From contig JAUWMK010000004.1 of assembly GCA_030613185.1 (NCBI GenBank), forward strand, positions 1 through 35,256: a DNA stretch of 35,256 bases. The letters run 5' to 3'. Position numbers and translations under genes: made by a program. The notes beneath the pieces are model-generated. The model made no database searches. It saw only the letters and a program-made list of their open reading frames with translations, and had not been told where the DNA came from. This document shows positions 7,814 through 16,769 of this stretch, piece by piece (position 1 is the stretch's first letter; the number at the start of each line of letters is the position of its first letter). Source of the DNA: Promethearchaeum sp. Lineage in GTDB: Archaea > Asgardarchaeota > Lokiarchaeia > Sigyniarchaeales > Promethearchaeaceae.

Positions 7814-9642
7814 TTGAGGTTTTGTATATTTTTTTCATTAAAATTAAGTAATGATGGTTGTAATTTTGTTATTTTTTCCCAGATTTCAAGGGGAAGAATT
7901 TCTAACCATTCTTTTTTACTTAATGGTCTTTTCAAAATAATCGTTTTTGCTCTTTTTTTTCCTATTCCATCAATTATTTCCAATTCGCGTTGAGTCAATT
8001 TTATTAATTCAATCGGGGCAGTTAAACAATTAAGTGATCTGAATCCATGATCAACAACTATGAGATTATAAAATTGAAATAAATCCAATTTTCTAGGAAC
8101 AAAACAAGTTATTGGATAAGTTCCTGGTTGTCGTAATAAAGTACCATTACCATCATTTTTTTCAGCATATACATTTTTTAATTCACGTCCAATTGGATAA
8201 ATCTTTTGAAGCAAAGGATGGTCAATATCCTTTCTTATACTGTTTTTCCATTTAAAATATTTAGAAGAAAATTTGGTCAAGTGTTTCTTAATCTTTTTAT
8301 TGAATTTTGGATTGAATCCTGATGGTATAAGAAATTTTCTAAGGTTTATTCTTCGGATCAAATAGTTTTCTTGTAATATTTTTTTAAGAAATTGATAATT
8401 AAGGTTCAATGATTCTTCAGTTTCTCCCTGTAATCCCATAATAAAGTTTAATCCAGGTAAAAATGCAGGATTTCCATTTTTTCCAATTATTTTTCCATAT
8501 TTATTAATTATTGATATGGCCACCATTATCTCATCCGCTGAAGCTTTTAAATTATTCATAGATATGACTTTAGGATCCACGGATTCCACTCCAATTGCAG
8601 CGATATTTCCATCAGTACAATATTTAATAATGCTCCTTGTTATTTTTTCAGCTTCTTTAGGATATAGCACAAAATTTAATGCATTAACATTATCTATATG
8701 GAGCGTCCTTATATCTGGACATGAATTTCGTATTTTTGATAATAATTCTTCAATAGCCTCTGGGTTTGGTTTTGGATATCGTTTGTTCTTAAAAAGTCCA
8801 TGATTAAACGCGTAAAAATCAGTTTGATTTCCTAAACGAAAATGCCTAACTCCATTATTATATAATGATTTAATTTCTTCTACTATAGAGTCAATTTTTC
8901 GATGAATTGTTGGGCCTTTCTTTGGTTCAACACAAAATAAACATCCTCCATTTAGATATCTTGGACAACCTCTAAATGTTTCAATTTCACAAGTCAAATT
9001 TCCCCCGTCATTTTCAGAATAATTTGGATGTAGACTTATTAATCCTGCACCAATAATAGAGAAATCTAAAATTTCTTCCATGTTTTTACGTTTATATTGT
9101 AAAATTTCTTTGAAATTTGAAATTTGGTCTATTTCTTCGTATTTATAAAAAATTTCTTCATTTTCTTGAAGAAGTTTAGAAAGCACTATTTCTGGATCCC
9201 CCTTAATAATTAAATTCCACTTTTTATCATTACTTTCTAATCTTTCAATGGGAATACTAGGTTTTCCTCCCTCCTCTCCTATTCCAAAAACAGTTGAAGG
9301 TCCACAAATAATCTTAAAACTCTCTGAAAAGAAATTTGAAATGTGTTTTAGATCCGAAAATCGTAAAGGAGTTCCACCAAGATATTTTCCAGGCACTGAA
9401 ACACCAGTTATTAAAATAATTATATTATTTTCTCTAAGATTATTTAACCCAATATGGCTATTATTTTGATAATTTTCTTTTAAGACTTTACGTAGCTGAT
9501 CTATTGTTTTATAATCAATTTCCCATGAAGGCATGAATTTTTTAATGGATCCATAAATATAACGGGGTAGTGGTGCTAAAAATGGTGGAACTCCCAAGCA
9601 ACTTGGTTCATCAATATATCCATCGATCATTAACACCTTCAT
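7810..9642 (-). CDS. Radical SAM protein with N-terminal Rossmann-like domain and C-terminal helix-hairpin-helix
   Basis: This 610-residue protein begins with a strand and loop (KVLMIDGYIDEP) resembling the cobalamin-binding-like Rossmann domain found before many radical SAM cores. The [4Fe-4S] motif is C226-x7-C234-x2-C237 within RGCPRYLNGGCLFC, a longer first spacing than the usual C-x3-C-x2-C but seen in some archaeal radical SAM families. The middle part has core segments such as NFIMGLQGETEESLN. Residues about 545-570 (RELEIIDGIGKKRAKTI) are a helix-hairpin-helix motif, usually a nucleic-acid-binding element. The start is supported by GGTGAT 2-8 nt upstream. The reaction and substrate are unknown; the HhH hints at a nucleic acid or a large complex. 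Confidence 0.82.
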   Translation of the reverse strand: MKVLMIDGYIDEPSCLGVPPFLAPLPRYIYGSIKKFMPSWEIDYKTIDQLRKVLKENYQNNSHIGLNNLRENNIIILITGVSVPGKYLGGTPLRFSDLKHISNFFSESFKIICGPSTVFGIGEEGGKPSIPIERLESNDKKWNLIIKGDPEIVLSKLLQENEEIFYKYEEIDQISNFKEILQYKRKNMEEILDFSIIGAGLISLHPNYSENDGGNLTCEIETFRGCPRYLNGGCLFCVEPKKGPTIHRKIDSIVEEIKSLYNNGVRHFRLGNQTDFYAFNHGLFKNKRYPKPNPEAIEELLSKIRNSCPDIRTLHIDNVNALNFVLYPKEAEKITRSIIKYCTDGNIAAIGVESVDPKVISMNNLKASADEIMVAISIINKYGKIIGKNGNPAFLPGLNFIMGLQGETEESLNLNYQFLKKILQENYLIRRINLRKFLIPSGFNPKFNKKIKKHLTKFSSKYFKWKNSIRKDIDHPLLQKIYPIGRELKNVYAEKNDGNGTLLRQPGTYPITCFVPRKLDLFQFYNLIVVDHGFRSLNCLTAPIELIKLTQRELEIIDGIGKKRAKTIILKRPLSKKEWLEILPLEIWEKITKLQPSLLNFNEKNIQNLN

Positions 9643-9650
9643 AAATCACC

Positions 9651-9670
9651 ATAAATCATTTATGATTTAT
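9651..9670. promoter_or_regulatory. Palindromic candidate operator upstream of the radical SAM gene
   Basis: ATAAATCATTTATGATTTAT is a perfect 9-bp inverted repeat around a 2-nt centre. It ends 9 nt before the ATG at 9642, just upstream of the GGTGAT ribosome site. It overlaps where a short-leader promoter would lie, so a dimeric repressor could act here. No binding protein is identified. Confidence 0.4.
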
Positions 9671-9840
9671 AAGGATTGAATTTATTTTTTTCATATGAAG
9701 AAATGTATGATAATCAAAGAATAGGAGAACATGCACATGTTTGGAATAAGGCTTAGGATCATATGATTTGGCATCATTCACTGTTTTACATGGTATTATT
9801 AAGAGTTTTGAAATAAGAAAATCAGTTTATCTCCCTAAAT

Positions 9841-9859
9841 ATTGGAAAAATTTTCCAAT
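9841..9859. terminator. Hairpin downstream of scpB
   Basis: ATTGGAAAA and TTTTCCAAT form a perfect 9-bp inverted repeat around a single A. It lies about 45 nt past the scpB stop on the minus strand, between scpB and the radical SAM promoter. It may mark the end of the smc operon or be a dimer-binding palindrome. The rest of 9643-9904 shows no gene. Confidence 0.35.
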
Positions 9860-9904
9860 TTAATAAAAAATATAAAAGAAAAATTTCTATATATAAAAAG
9901 AATT

Positions 9905-11020
9905 CTATTCTTCATTTGAATAGTTTTCATTAGAAGGATCATTATTTGAAGGATCATTATTTGAAGATTCATTAATGCCAAGTTGGTTAATCATTTGCTT
10001 CTTTAATGTTGAAACATCCCTTGAAAGTCTAAAAGTATCTGCAAAATTCTCAGTTGTCATGAGTTCATAAGATCTTCCTTTTTTCATTGCATCGATGAAC
10101 CCTCTATCCAATAAAAACTTAACATGTTCATAGGCTCCTGATCCTCGAATTTTTACCAATTTAGATTTGAGTATCGGTTGTTTTAACGCAATAATTGTAA
10201 GAGTTTTTAAATGTCTGTCTGGTATTAGCCCTCCAGTGGCAAACTTCTTAACATTAGGGGTATATTCTGGCTTTATTTGAAGGCTGAATTTATCTTGAAT
10301 CTGAACAATTTCTAATGATGTTGCACGCATCAAATAATCCAGCATTAATTCTTCTAAACTCTCTGCCAAATCTTTTTTCTTAATTTCAGTTTTAATATTA
10401 AGTTCCTCTAAGGAAATTGGTCGACCTGCTACAAAAAGTGCACCCTCAACAATATTTTTCCTTCTTGACTTTTCATCAATTTCTTCTGATACTAATTCCT
10501 CAGCTGATAATTCATCACTCATTATCGGAATTTCTTCTGATTCAGATTTATCTTGTTCTATGAACTCTTCAATGGATTCTTGAGATATCTCTTCTCCTGA
10601 AATATTATTATGCATTTCTTTAGAATCAGTTGGAATTTCTTCTGTACCTCCTTCTTCATCTTGATTTATATCTTCAGATTGAGAAGGTAAACTTTCAATT
10701 TCTTTATCCATTTCATCTAAATCAGCTAAAATCTCTTGTTCAATATTTTCTTGGTCTTCTCCAACTTCTTGATCTATTTTTTCAGAATCAGTTAGAATTT
10801 CTTCTTTATCTTCTTCTTTATCTTCTTCTTCATCTTGATTTAATTCTTCAGATTCTTGATGATCATAATTTTCATCTTCAATTTTTTTTGGTTCTTGGTT
10901 TCCTTCATCTTGATTTAATTCTTTAGATTCTTGATGATCATAATTCTCATCTTCATTTCTTTCTGGTTCTTGGTTTCCTTCATTTTCTTCTTGGTTTAAA
11001 TCTTGTTCTTCTTCAAACAT
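9905..11020 (-). CDS. scpB: Segregation and condensation protein B with long acidic N-terminal tail
   Basis: The C-terminal about 160 residues (from EGALFVAGRPISLEEL near residue 192) match ScpB, a tandem winged-helix protein that binds the kleisin ScpA in SMC complexes. Supporting segments are LTIIALKQPILKSKLVKIRG and a following wing region. Residues 1 to about 185 are an extremely acidic, low-complexity tail rich in Glu, Asp, Gln and Asn, absent from typical ScpB of about 170-200 residues. The tail contains two 25-residue direct repeats (15-39 and 40-64). A Shine-Dalgarno (GAGGGA) precedes the ATG. It is the third gene of the smc-scpA-scpB operon, 24 nt after scpA. Confidence 0.85.
   Translation of the reverse strand: MFEEEQDLNQEENEGNQEPERNEDENYDHQESKELNQDEGNQEPKKIEDENYDHQESEELNQDEEEDKEEDKEEILTDSEKIDQEVGEDQENIEQEILADLDEMDKEIESLPSQSEDINQDEEGGTEEIPTDSKEMHNNISGEEISQESIEEFIEQDKSESEEIPIMSDELSAEELVSEEIDEKSRRKNIVEGALFVAGRPISLEELNIKTEIKKKDLAESLEELMLDYLMRATSLEIVQIQDKFSLQIKPEYTPNVKKFATGGLIPDRHLKTLTIIALKQPILKSKLVKIRGSGAYEHVKFLLDRGFIDAMKKGRSYELMTTENFADTFRLSRDVSTLKKQMINQLGINESSNNDPSNNDPSNENYSNEE
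10829..10978 (-). repeat. Two tandem 75-bp coding repeats in the scpB acidic tail
   Basis: The two units (10904-10978 and 10829-10903) encode 25-residue copies beginning GNQEP and ending ELNQDE, with the shared core EDENYDHQES. They differ at only a few residues, so the duplication is recent or kept similar. They lie entirely inside the acidic tail and do not shift the frame. Confidence 0.8.
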
Positions 11021-11044
11021 TATCTTTTCCCTCAGTACATTGTT

Positions 11045-12112
11045 TTAACTTAAATTGATGCTAGTTTTATCTACAAGAGTTACTTCAATTGGACTCCTCA
11101 TCGTTTTCTGTCCCATTACTACCTTATTTAAAGATGCTAAAAATAATAATTCTTCAAAAAGTTGAATATAATTTACTTTTTTTTTAAGTAATGCTGTATC
11201 TTCCTGATAAATAATTTTTTTCATTAATTCAACTGAAAAAGTTTGACCGTCCTTGTTCATGCGAATGATTTCCTTAATTTTTTGATGGGTTTTTTGAAGC
11301 CTTTGTTCAATGGTTAGTTCGCTACCGGTGATGTGCTTTAAAATTTCAGCAGGTAATCTTCCTTTACCTCTTATTTTAACTTGTTTTTCTCGTTTAGCAA
11401 GTTTACGTTCACGTCTTATTCTTAATTTCTCGCGTTTTTGCATAGTTTCAATAATTGCTCGTCTCATTGCACCAAATAATTCATCTGAGGTTGCAATTTT
11501 TCGACTTTCACGTAAAGGTTGACTTATTGCTCTAGGGATTTCTCTTCGTAAACGAGCACGAGCTTCTTCCCTTTGAATATGTTCTTCTTGTGCAATTACG
11601 CTTGTTATTTTCTTATGATAAAATTTCGCAGATGAATAAATTGCTAATCCAGATATACGAAAATCTATTAAATCTTCGGTTAACATCTTGTCAATAAACT
11701 GTTCTATTAATGAACTTATATCAAATTTTGCTAGATCTACATTATCTGCAAGATCAGGGTCCAATAAAGATCGCCACGGTTCATCGAGCCACCATTTTCC
11801 AGATTTTTCAAGAACTTCTGAGTCATTAATTTCTGAATCATCCTCAAGTTCTACTCCAACTGTAATTATTTCCTTTATGACAGGTTCTTTTTCTTCTTCT
11901 TTTACTTTTTTGATCTTTTTCTTTGATTTTTTCTTGCTTTTTTTAGTAGATTCTTCTTTTTGATCAGATTTTAGCTTTTTAATTTCACCTGTTAAACTTG
12001 TTTGTTTTAGTTTTGCCTTCTTTGATGTTTTTGGTTTCTTTTTACTAGTTTTTTTTGAGGTTTTTGATTTTTTTGTAGTGCTCGTTTTTCTTTTTGTAGT
12101 TTTCTTTGCCAT
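11045..12112 (-). CDS. scpA: Segregation and condensation protein A (kleisin) with lysine-rich N-terminal tail
   Basis: From about residue 112 (LDEPWRSLLDPDL) the protein follows the ScpA kleisin pattern. It has an N-terminal helical domain (FDISSLIEQFIDKML, then LAIYSSAKFYHKK), a charged linker, and a C-terminal winged helix (VNYIQLFEELLFLASLNKVVMGQ). The kleisin bridges the SMC heads and recruits ScpB. Residues 1 to about 75 are a tail of Lys, Ser and Thr with almost no acidic residues at first, reminiscent of histone or linker-type tails and absent from bacterial ScpA. A short acidic stretch follows around 75-110. It begins 17 nt after the smc stop, with GAGGAT about 9 nt before the ATG. 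The kleisin family call is good; the tail function is unknown. Confidence 0.82.
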   Translation of the reverse strand: MAKKTTKRKTSTTKKSKTSKKTSKKKPKTSKKAKLKQTSLTGEIKKLKSDQKEESTKKSKKKSKKKIKKVKEEEKEPVIKEIITVGVELEDDSEINDSEVLEKSGKWWLDEPWRSLLDPDLADNVDLAKFDISSLIEQFIDKMLTEDLIDFRISGLAIYSSAKFYHKKITSVIAQEEHIQREEARARLRREIPRAISQPLRESRKIATSDELFGAMRRAIIETMQKREKLRIRRERKLAKREKQVKIRGKGRLPAEILKHITGSELTIEQRLQKTHQKIKEIIRMNKDGQTFSVELMKKIIYQEDTALLKKKVNYIQLFEELLFLASLNKVVMGQKTMRSPIEVTLVDKTSINLS

Positions 12113-12129
12113 TTTTTAAATCCTCTTCA

Positions 12130-15100
12130 CTAATCATCGATAACATCCGTTACTATTGGAGCATCCATATCTTTTTCATCAATACCATCAATTTGAGATC
12201 CAAAATCATCGCGATCCTTCTCTTCCTCAAGATTAACGTTAAAAATATCTGTAATTCCCTCATTCCTCGCAACACCGTAAATAATTTCTGAATTTGTAAT
12301 ATTTTCTTCCCTATGTGAAATCACTAAAAATTGACTCTGGGCTGCGTATTCCTTAATAACCATTGATACACGATAAACATTAGGGCCGTCTAATGCCGCG
12401 TCAATTTCATCCATAATATAAAATGGTGCAGGGTAGAAATTCTGGACAGCAAAAATAAAACTTAATGCTACTAGTGTTTTTTCACCACCCGATAAGATAG
12501 TCAATGATGAAATTTTCTTTCCTCTTGGGCGCGCTTCTATTGTTATTCCCCCTTCAAATGGATGAGCTGGATTTTCTAAAATCATCTTCGCAGATCCTCC
12601 TGGACTGAGCTTTTGGAACACAGAACTAAAGACCCTATTGATCTCATGATATGCTTTCATAAAGTTTCTTGTTTTTTCCAATTCAATCCTTTCGATACTA
12701 TCCAATATTGCTTTTCTTTCACGCTGTAAAGTTTGCCTACGCATATCAATTTCATCCCATCTCTCTCTGACTTGTTCGAACTCTTCAATTGATTTAAGAT
12801 TTACAGGTTCTAATGCTGTTCGTTCGTTAGTCACTTTGTTGATTGAATTTGTGAGTTGGGTTTCATCTAAATCATCAGAAACAGGAGGTAAAGTTCCGAA
12901 ATCTTTTGATTTTTCAAAATACTCATCGATTTTTTCCTCAACATAGATTTTTTCATTCTCCAAATTATTGAATTTTGTTGTATTCATAGATAAATCGGTG
13001 TTAAGTTCTCCTAATTCATCTCTAAGAGTTTTTTGTTTTTCCCAAGATTCATTTATTTGATTATTTAATTCTGTTATAGCGTTAGATTTTTCAGTTCTTT
13101 CCTCTTCAAATTTTCCAATTTCTTCAGTTATATACTTGATACTATCTTCAAAATCAATGATATTATCTTGCAAATCCATAACCTCACTTTTCATATTCTC
13201 AATTTCGATTTCGCGATCCTTCATCTGTTGTTGTTTATCGCGCTTTTTCTCCAATGCATTCTTCTCATTGGAAAGATCTGAAAGAGATTCTCTTTGTTCA
13301 TTCTCTTTTTGTTCAAGCTCTCCTCGTTCCGATTGAATCCCATCAATTTCAGAATTTTTTAAATCAATTTGTTCATCTAATTTTACAATATCTCCTTCAG
13401 AAGTGGTTATTTTCTCTTTATCTTCCTCAATTGTGGTATTATTTTCTTCATTTTCATTATTTAGATTTTCAATATCGGATATAAGCTTTTGAACATTTTC
13501 TAAGTCTTTTAATTTGGAAATACTCTCGTTAAGTTTTTCATTTTCCGCTTCAATCTGAGCTTCGAGATCTGTTCTTACATCTTCTGCAGATTCCCTATCC
13601 TGTTTTATTTTACTAATTTTTTCGTTTATAGATTTTGTTTCTTCTTGAGCTTTTATATTACTTTGATTAAGTTCTTCAATAGATTTCTTCTTATTCTTGA
13701 TATTTTCTTGTAATTTTTCTTGATCTTTAGTCGCACTCTCAATATCCTCAAGAAATCGTTTAACAGTTCCTAAAGAATTAAGATCAGATATTACACCATT
13801 CAATTCATCTGATTTTAAGTCAATAATTGATTGTAAATCTTTAGTAGATTTCCAAAAATTATCGGAAAATTGTTTAATCTCAGTAAAATTCTTATTTATA
13901 TCTTCAATCTCTTTCTTAAGATTCTCAATTTTTGAAGTTTTTTCGTCTATTTCTGTATTACCATTCTTTATTTTTTCATTATTATCTTTGAGATTTTTTA
14001 TTAATTCATTTAGATCTCTTTCTAATCTAGCATTTTGTTCTTCTTTTTGCTCTAAATTGCTCTCTATTTTTGTTAAATTATTTGAAATTTCCAATAATTG
14101 ATTTTGATCTCTTTGAATGCTTTCATTTAGTGAATCTAATAATTTATATTGGTCTGATGTATCTGAAACTCCTATGGCTTGAAGTGCTATTCTTATAGAA
14201 TCAAAATTTTCTATAAATTTCGATACAAAAGTATCAAAATTTGAAGTAGACTCCTCCAATGCCTCCTCGCTTGCATCGCGTACATCATCGTTTAATTGTT
14301 GAATTGGTTGCTCTGAATTCTCAATTAAGAAATTTAATGTGACAATAACTTGCTCCAGTTCTTGCTTGATTTCATTTGTTTCTTTGGTTGTAACCTCTTG
14401 AATTGCTTCCATCATTTCTGTAATGTCTAATATGAAGTTTTCTATTGCCTTTTTAGATACATCAATAGCTACTTGTGTGGCATTTTGAATATCACTTTTA
14501 ATATTTCCAGCAGATCTGCCAATGTCCTGAATTAAGCTATGAACTGTCTCCATAACGCCTTCTAGCTCATGCGAAGATGCCTCTTGCTCATCTGCCTTTT
14601 TATCAATTTTTTCTTGGAGATCTTCCCTGTCTACATTTAATTTTTCTAATTTCTTCTTGATATTTTCTGCCTGATCACTCAATTTATCTTTTTCCACAGT
14701 TAAGGTTTTTATTTCACCAGATAAATTGTTGGTATGGAGTGTTTTCTCGTTTTTCTCACGTTCACTTTTCTTTAATTCCGTTTGAGAATTCTTTAAATCA
14801 TATCTAACATTTGAAATGCGCTTTTCTAAATCCCCAACTTCATTTTCTAATGATCTTCGTTTTATTTCAAATGTTTCCTTCCTATTTTGAGAGCTTTTCT
14901 GCTCATCATTTGCTTTCTTTAACTTATCTTTTGCTTCAGATATAGCTTTATTAAGAATACTCTCTTGCTTTTTTAATCCTTTTATTTGATCTTCAACGGG
15001 TTTACCTTTTGTGAGGCGATCATATTCTTTTTGAAATCCAGCTTTCTTTTCCTCAAGATCATTTATTTGTCCATCAAAAAGATTGATTTCTGCACTGGTT

Positions 15101-16611
15101 GAAGATACTGAAGCTTGAATATCTGCTTGCCTTTTCATGGCTTTATCTCTGTCAATTTCAAAGTTCTTGATTTCTTCGTCCAAATCCTTTTGTTGACTCT
15201 TTTGATCTTCAATCTTCTTCTTTAATTCGTTTATCAATCCGCTGATTTCATCTTTCTCAACTTGTGCTGCCCTAACAGCATCATCAATTGACTCGCCTTC
15301 TTTTTTAAGTTTTGATAACTCTTTTTCCAATTTAACCAATTTCTTGGTATTTTTATTGATATTTTTATTGGAAAGATTGATTTCGGTTGATAACCCTTTA
15401 ATATCTTGATTTACCTTGGAAATGTCTTTATTTATTGCTGTCTTCTGCTCGTTGATCTCGCCTATCTGCACTTCTCGCTTTTTCTGCTCTTGAATTGTTT
15501 CATTAATGATCTCGGAAGTTTCATCCATACGTTCCTCGACAACATCGATCTCACCCGAAGAAAGTGAAATTAAATCATCAAAAGTTTGACCCTCCGCCAA
15601 TTCCTCTTGGAGATTTTGTAATTTTTCAATTGTAGCCTCAAGTCGCTTTAAATTCCCCTTTGTGGCTTCTAAAGTTGCCTCCTTTGCAGATAAATCTGAC
15701 CTTTGTTGGCTAATATCCTCCTCGATTTTTGCCTTCTCTGCCTCTACCCCCGATAAATCTTCCTTAATATTATTCAAAAGTAAATTTTCTGTTTCTATTT
15801 TCTCTTTCTGACGTGAAATTCGAGATTGTAACTCCTCCATAACTAATTGGGTTGATTCAATATCAGCAGCGATTTCCTCTTCTCTCTGACGTAAGTGGAA
15901 GATTTTTAGAGCGATTAATTGTGCATTATACTGTTTGATTGAATTATCCAACTGCTTCCATTGAAGTGCATCATTTTTCTCCTTTTCAACCTTCTTCAAC
16001 TGCTGGGAAACTTCCTTAAAAATCGCCTCGAATTGACCCAAATCTGTATCGGCTTTCTCGAGTTCTTTAAGTGTCCGCGCCTTCATCTGATCATACTTCT
16101 CAAGACCAATTAGCGTTTCTATGAATACTCGACGATTCACTGTGTTCATATGAGTCAATTCAACTATTTTACCCTGCAAAATGAATTGGTTCGAGCCATC
16201 AGGATCAATATTCGCCTGGGCGAGCGCATTGAGGAGCAACTCGCGCGTCGATTTCTTGCCCTGAATCTTATAACCTGATTGCCCTTTCGCTTTTACCCAC
16301 CGTGAAATGTCAAATTCATCACTATCATCCGGAAATTCCCGATTCCGGTTGTCAAAGGTAATCGTAACCTCGGCTCTTGGTGCTGCTTTCGTAGTTTTTG
16401 ATCCCGCAAAAATTAGGTCTGTGAGCGATTTCGCTCTCATCGTCTTTTTGCTCATACGACCAAGAGCGAAACATAGAGCATCAATGACGTTACTTTTTCC
16501 GTTTCCGTTTGGGCCTATGATGCATGTGAATCCTTTAGCGAGTGATACCGATACTGTTCGGTTTCCGAAGCTTTTAAAACCGGTCATAGTAACACGTTTG
16601 ATGTATGTCAT
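12130..16611 (-). CDS. smc: SMC chromosome-condensation ATPase, unusually long, no recognisable hinge
   Basis: This is a 1493-residue SMC ATPase, compared with about 1150-1200 usually. The N-terminal head has GFKSFGNRT and Walker A GPNGNGKS (33-40). The C-terminal head has the signature LSGGEK (1373-1378) and Walker B YIMDEIDAALD (Met1400-Asp1401-Glu1402). Two long coiled-coil arms span about 170-680 and 830-1290. Where the globular, Gly-rich hinge should sit (about 680-830) I see only helical, Glu/Gln/Ile/Ser-rich sequence. No hinge signature and no CxxC zinc hook are present; the only cysteines I noticed are near the N-terminal head. The ATG at 16611 has no Shine-Dalgarno; a TATA-like box lies about 47 nt upstream. 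It is first in the smc-scpA-scpB operon and should compact and segregate the chromosome. Confidence 0.93.
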   Translation of the reverse strand: MTYIKRVTMTGFKSFGNRTVSVSLAKGFTCIIGPNGNGKSNVIDALCFALGRMSKKTMRAKSLTDLIFAGSKTTKAAPRAEVTITFDNRNREFPDDSDEFDISRWVKAKGQSGYKIQGKKSTRELLLNALAQANIDPDGSNQFILQGKIVELTHMNTVNRRVFIETLIGLEKYDQMKARTLKELEKADTDLGQFEAIFKEVSQQLKKVEKEKNDALQWKQLDNSIKQYNAQLIALKIFHLRQREEEIAADIESTQLVMEELQSRISRQKEKIETENLLLNNIKEDLSGVEAEKAKIEEDISQQRSDLSAKEATLEATKGNLKRLEATIEKLQNLQEELAEGQTFDDLISLSSGEIDVVEERMDETSEIINETIQEQKKREVQIGEINEQKTAINKDISKVNQDIKGLSTEINLSNKNINKNTKKLVKLEKELSKLKKEGESIDDAVRAAQVEKDEISGLINELKKKIEDQKSQQKDLDEEIKNFEIDRDKAMKRQADIQASVSSTSAEINLFDGQINDLEEKKAGFQKEYDRLTKGKPVEDQIKGLKKQESILNKAISEAKDKLKKANDEQKSSQNRKETFEIKRRSLENEVGDLEKRISNVRYDLKNSQTELKKSEREKNEKTLHTNNLSGEIKTLTVEKDKLSDQAENIKKKLEKLNVDREDLQEKIDKKADEQEASSHELEGVMETVHSLIQDIGRSAGNIKSDIQNATQVAIDVSKKAIENFILDITEMMEAIQEVTTKETNEIKQELEQVIVTLNFLIENSEQPIQQLNDDVRDASEEALEESTSNFDTFVSKFIENFDSIRIALQAIGVSDTSDQYKLLDSLNESIQRDQNQLLEISNNLTKIESNLEQKEEQNARLERDLNELIKNLKDNNEKIKNGNTEIDEKTSKIENLKKEIEDINKNFTEIKQFSDNFWKSTKDLQSIIDLKSDELNGVISDLNSLGTVKRFLEDIESATKDQEKLQENIKNKKKSIEELNQSNIKAQEETKSINEKISKIKQDRESAEDVRTDLEAQIEAENEKLNESISKLKDLENVQKLISDIENLNNENEENNTTIEEDKEKITTSEGDIVKLDEQIDLKNSEIDGIQSERGELEQKENEQRESLSDLSNEKNALEKKRDKQQQMKDREIEIENMKSEVMDLQDNIIDFEDSIKYITEEIGKFEEERTEKSNAITELNNQINESWEKQKTLRDELGELNTDLSMNTTKFNNLENEKIYVEEKIDEYFEKSKDFGTLPPVSDDLDETQLTNSINKVTNERTALEPVNLKSIEEFEQVRERWDEIDMRRQTLQRERKAILDSIERIELEKTRNFMKAYHEINRVFSSVFQKLSPGGSAKMILENPAHPFEGGITIEARPRGKKISSLTILSGGEKTLVALSFIFAVQNFYPAPFYIMDEIDAALDGPNVYRVSMVIKEYAAQSQFLVISHREENITNSEIIYGVARNEGITDIFNVNLEEEKDRDDFGSQIDGIDEKDMDAPIVTDVIDD

Positions 16612-16654
16612 GTGATTAGTGCTCTTTTTATTTTAGGTGGGGGTAAATTTTATG

Positions 16655-16662
16655 TTTATAAG
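16655..16662 (-). promoter_or_regulatory. TATA-like box for the smc operon
   Basis: On the minus strand this reads CTTATAAA, about 47 nt upstream of the smc ATG. That would give a leader of roughly 20 nt. The gap 16612-16769 holds no gene. It contains several near copies of TTATGTTTATA on the plus strand, of unknown meaning. Confidence 0.35.
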
Positions 16663-16769
16663 GAGAGAATGGTTTCTATTCCTATAGACCTTATGTTTAT
16701 ATAAGAATTTATGTTTGCATTTAAAGGCATTAAAAGTGTGTTTTGTGAATTTTTTATTTTTTTATGTTT

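Noticed and set aside
9643-9904. Possible small RNA or tRNA between scpB and the radical SAM gene
   Set aside because: No cloverleaf or conserved RNA motif was found; only one hairpin and one palindrome are visible.
10630-10926. Plus-strand Leu-rich 98-codon frame resembling a hydrophobic protein
   Set aside because: It is the mirror of the Glu/Asp codons in the scpB acidic tail, not an independent gene.
16307-16615. Plus-strand 102-codon ORF opposite the smc start
   Set aside because: It is antisense to the SMC Walker A region, which is clearly the coding strand.
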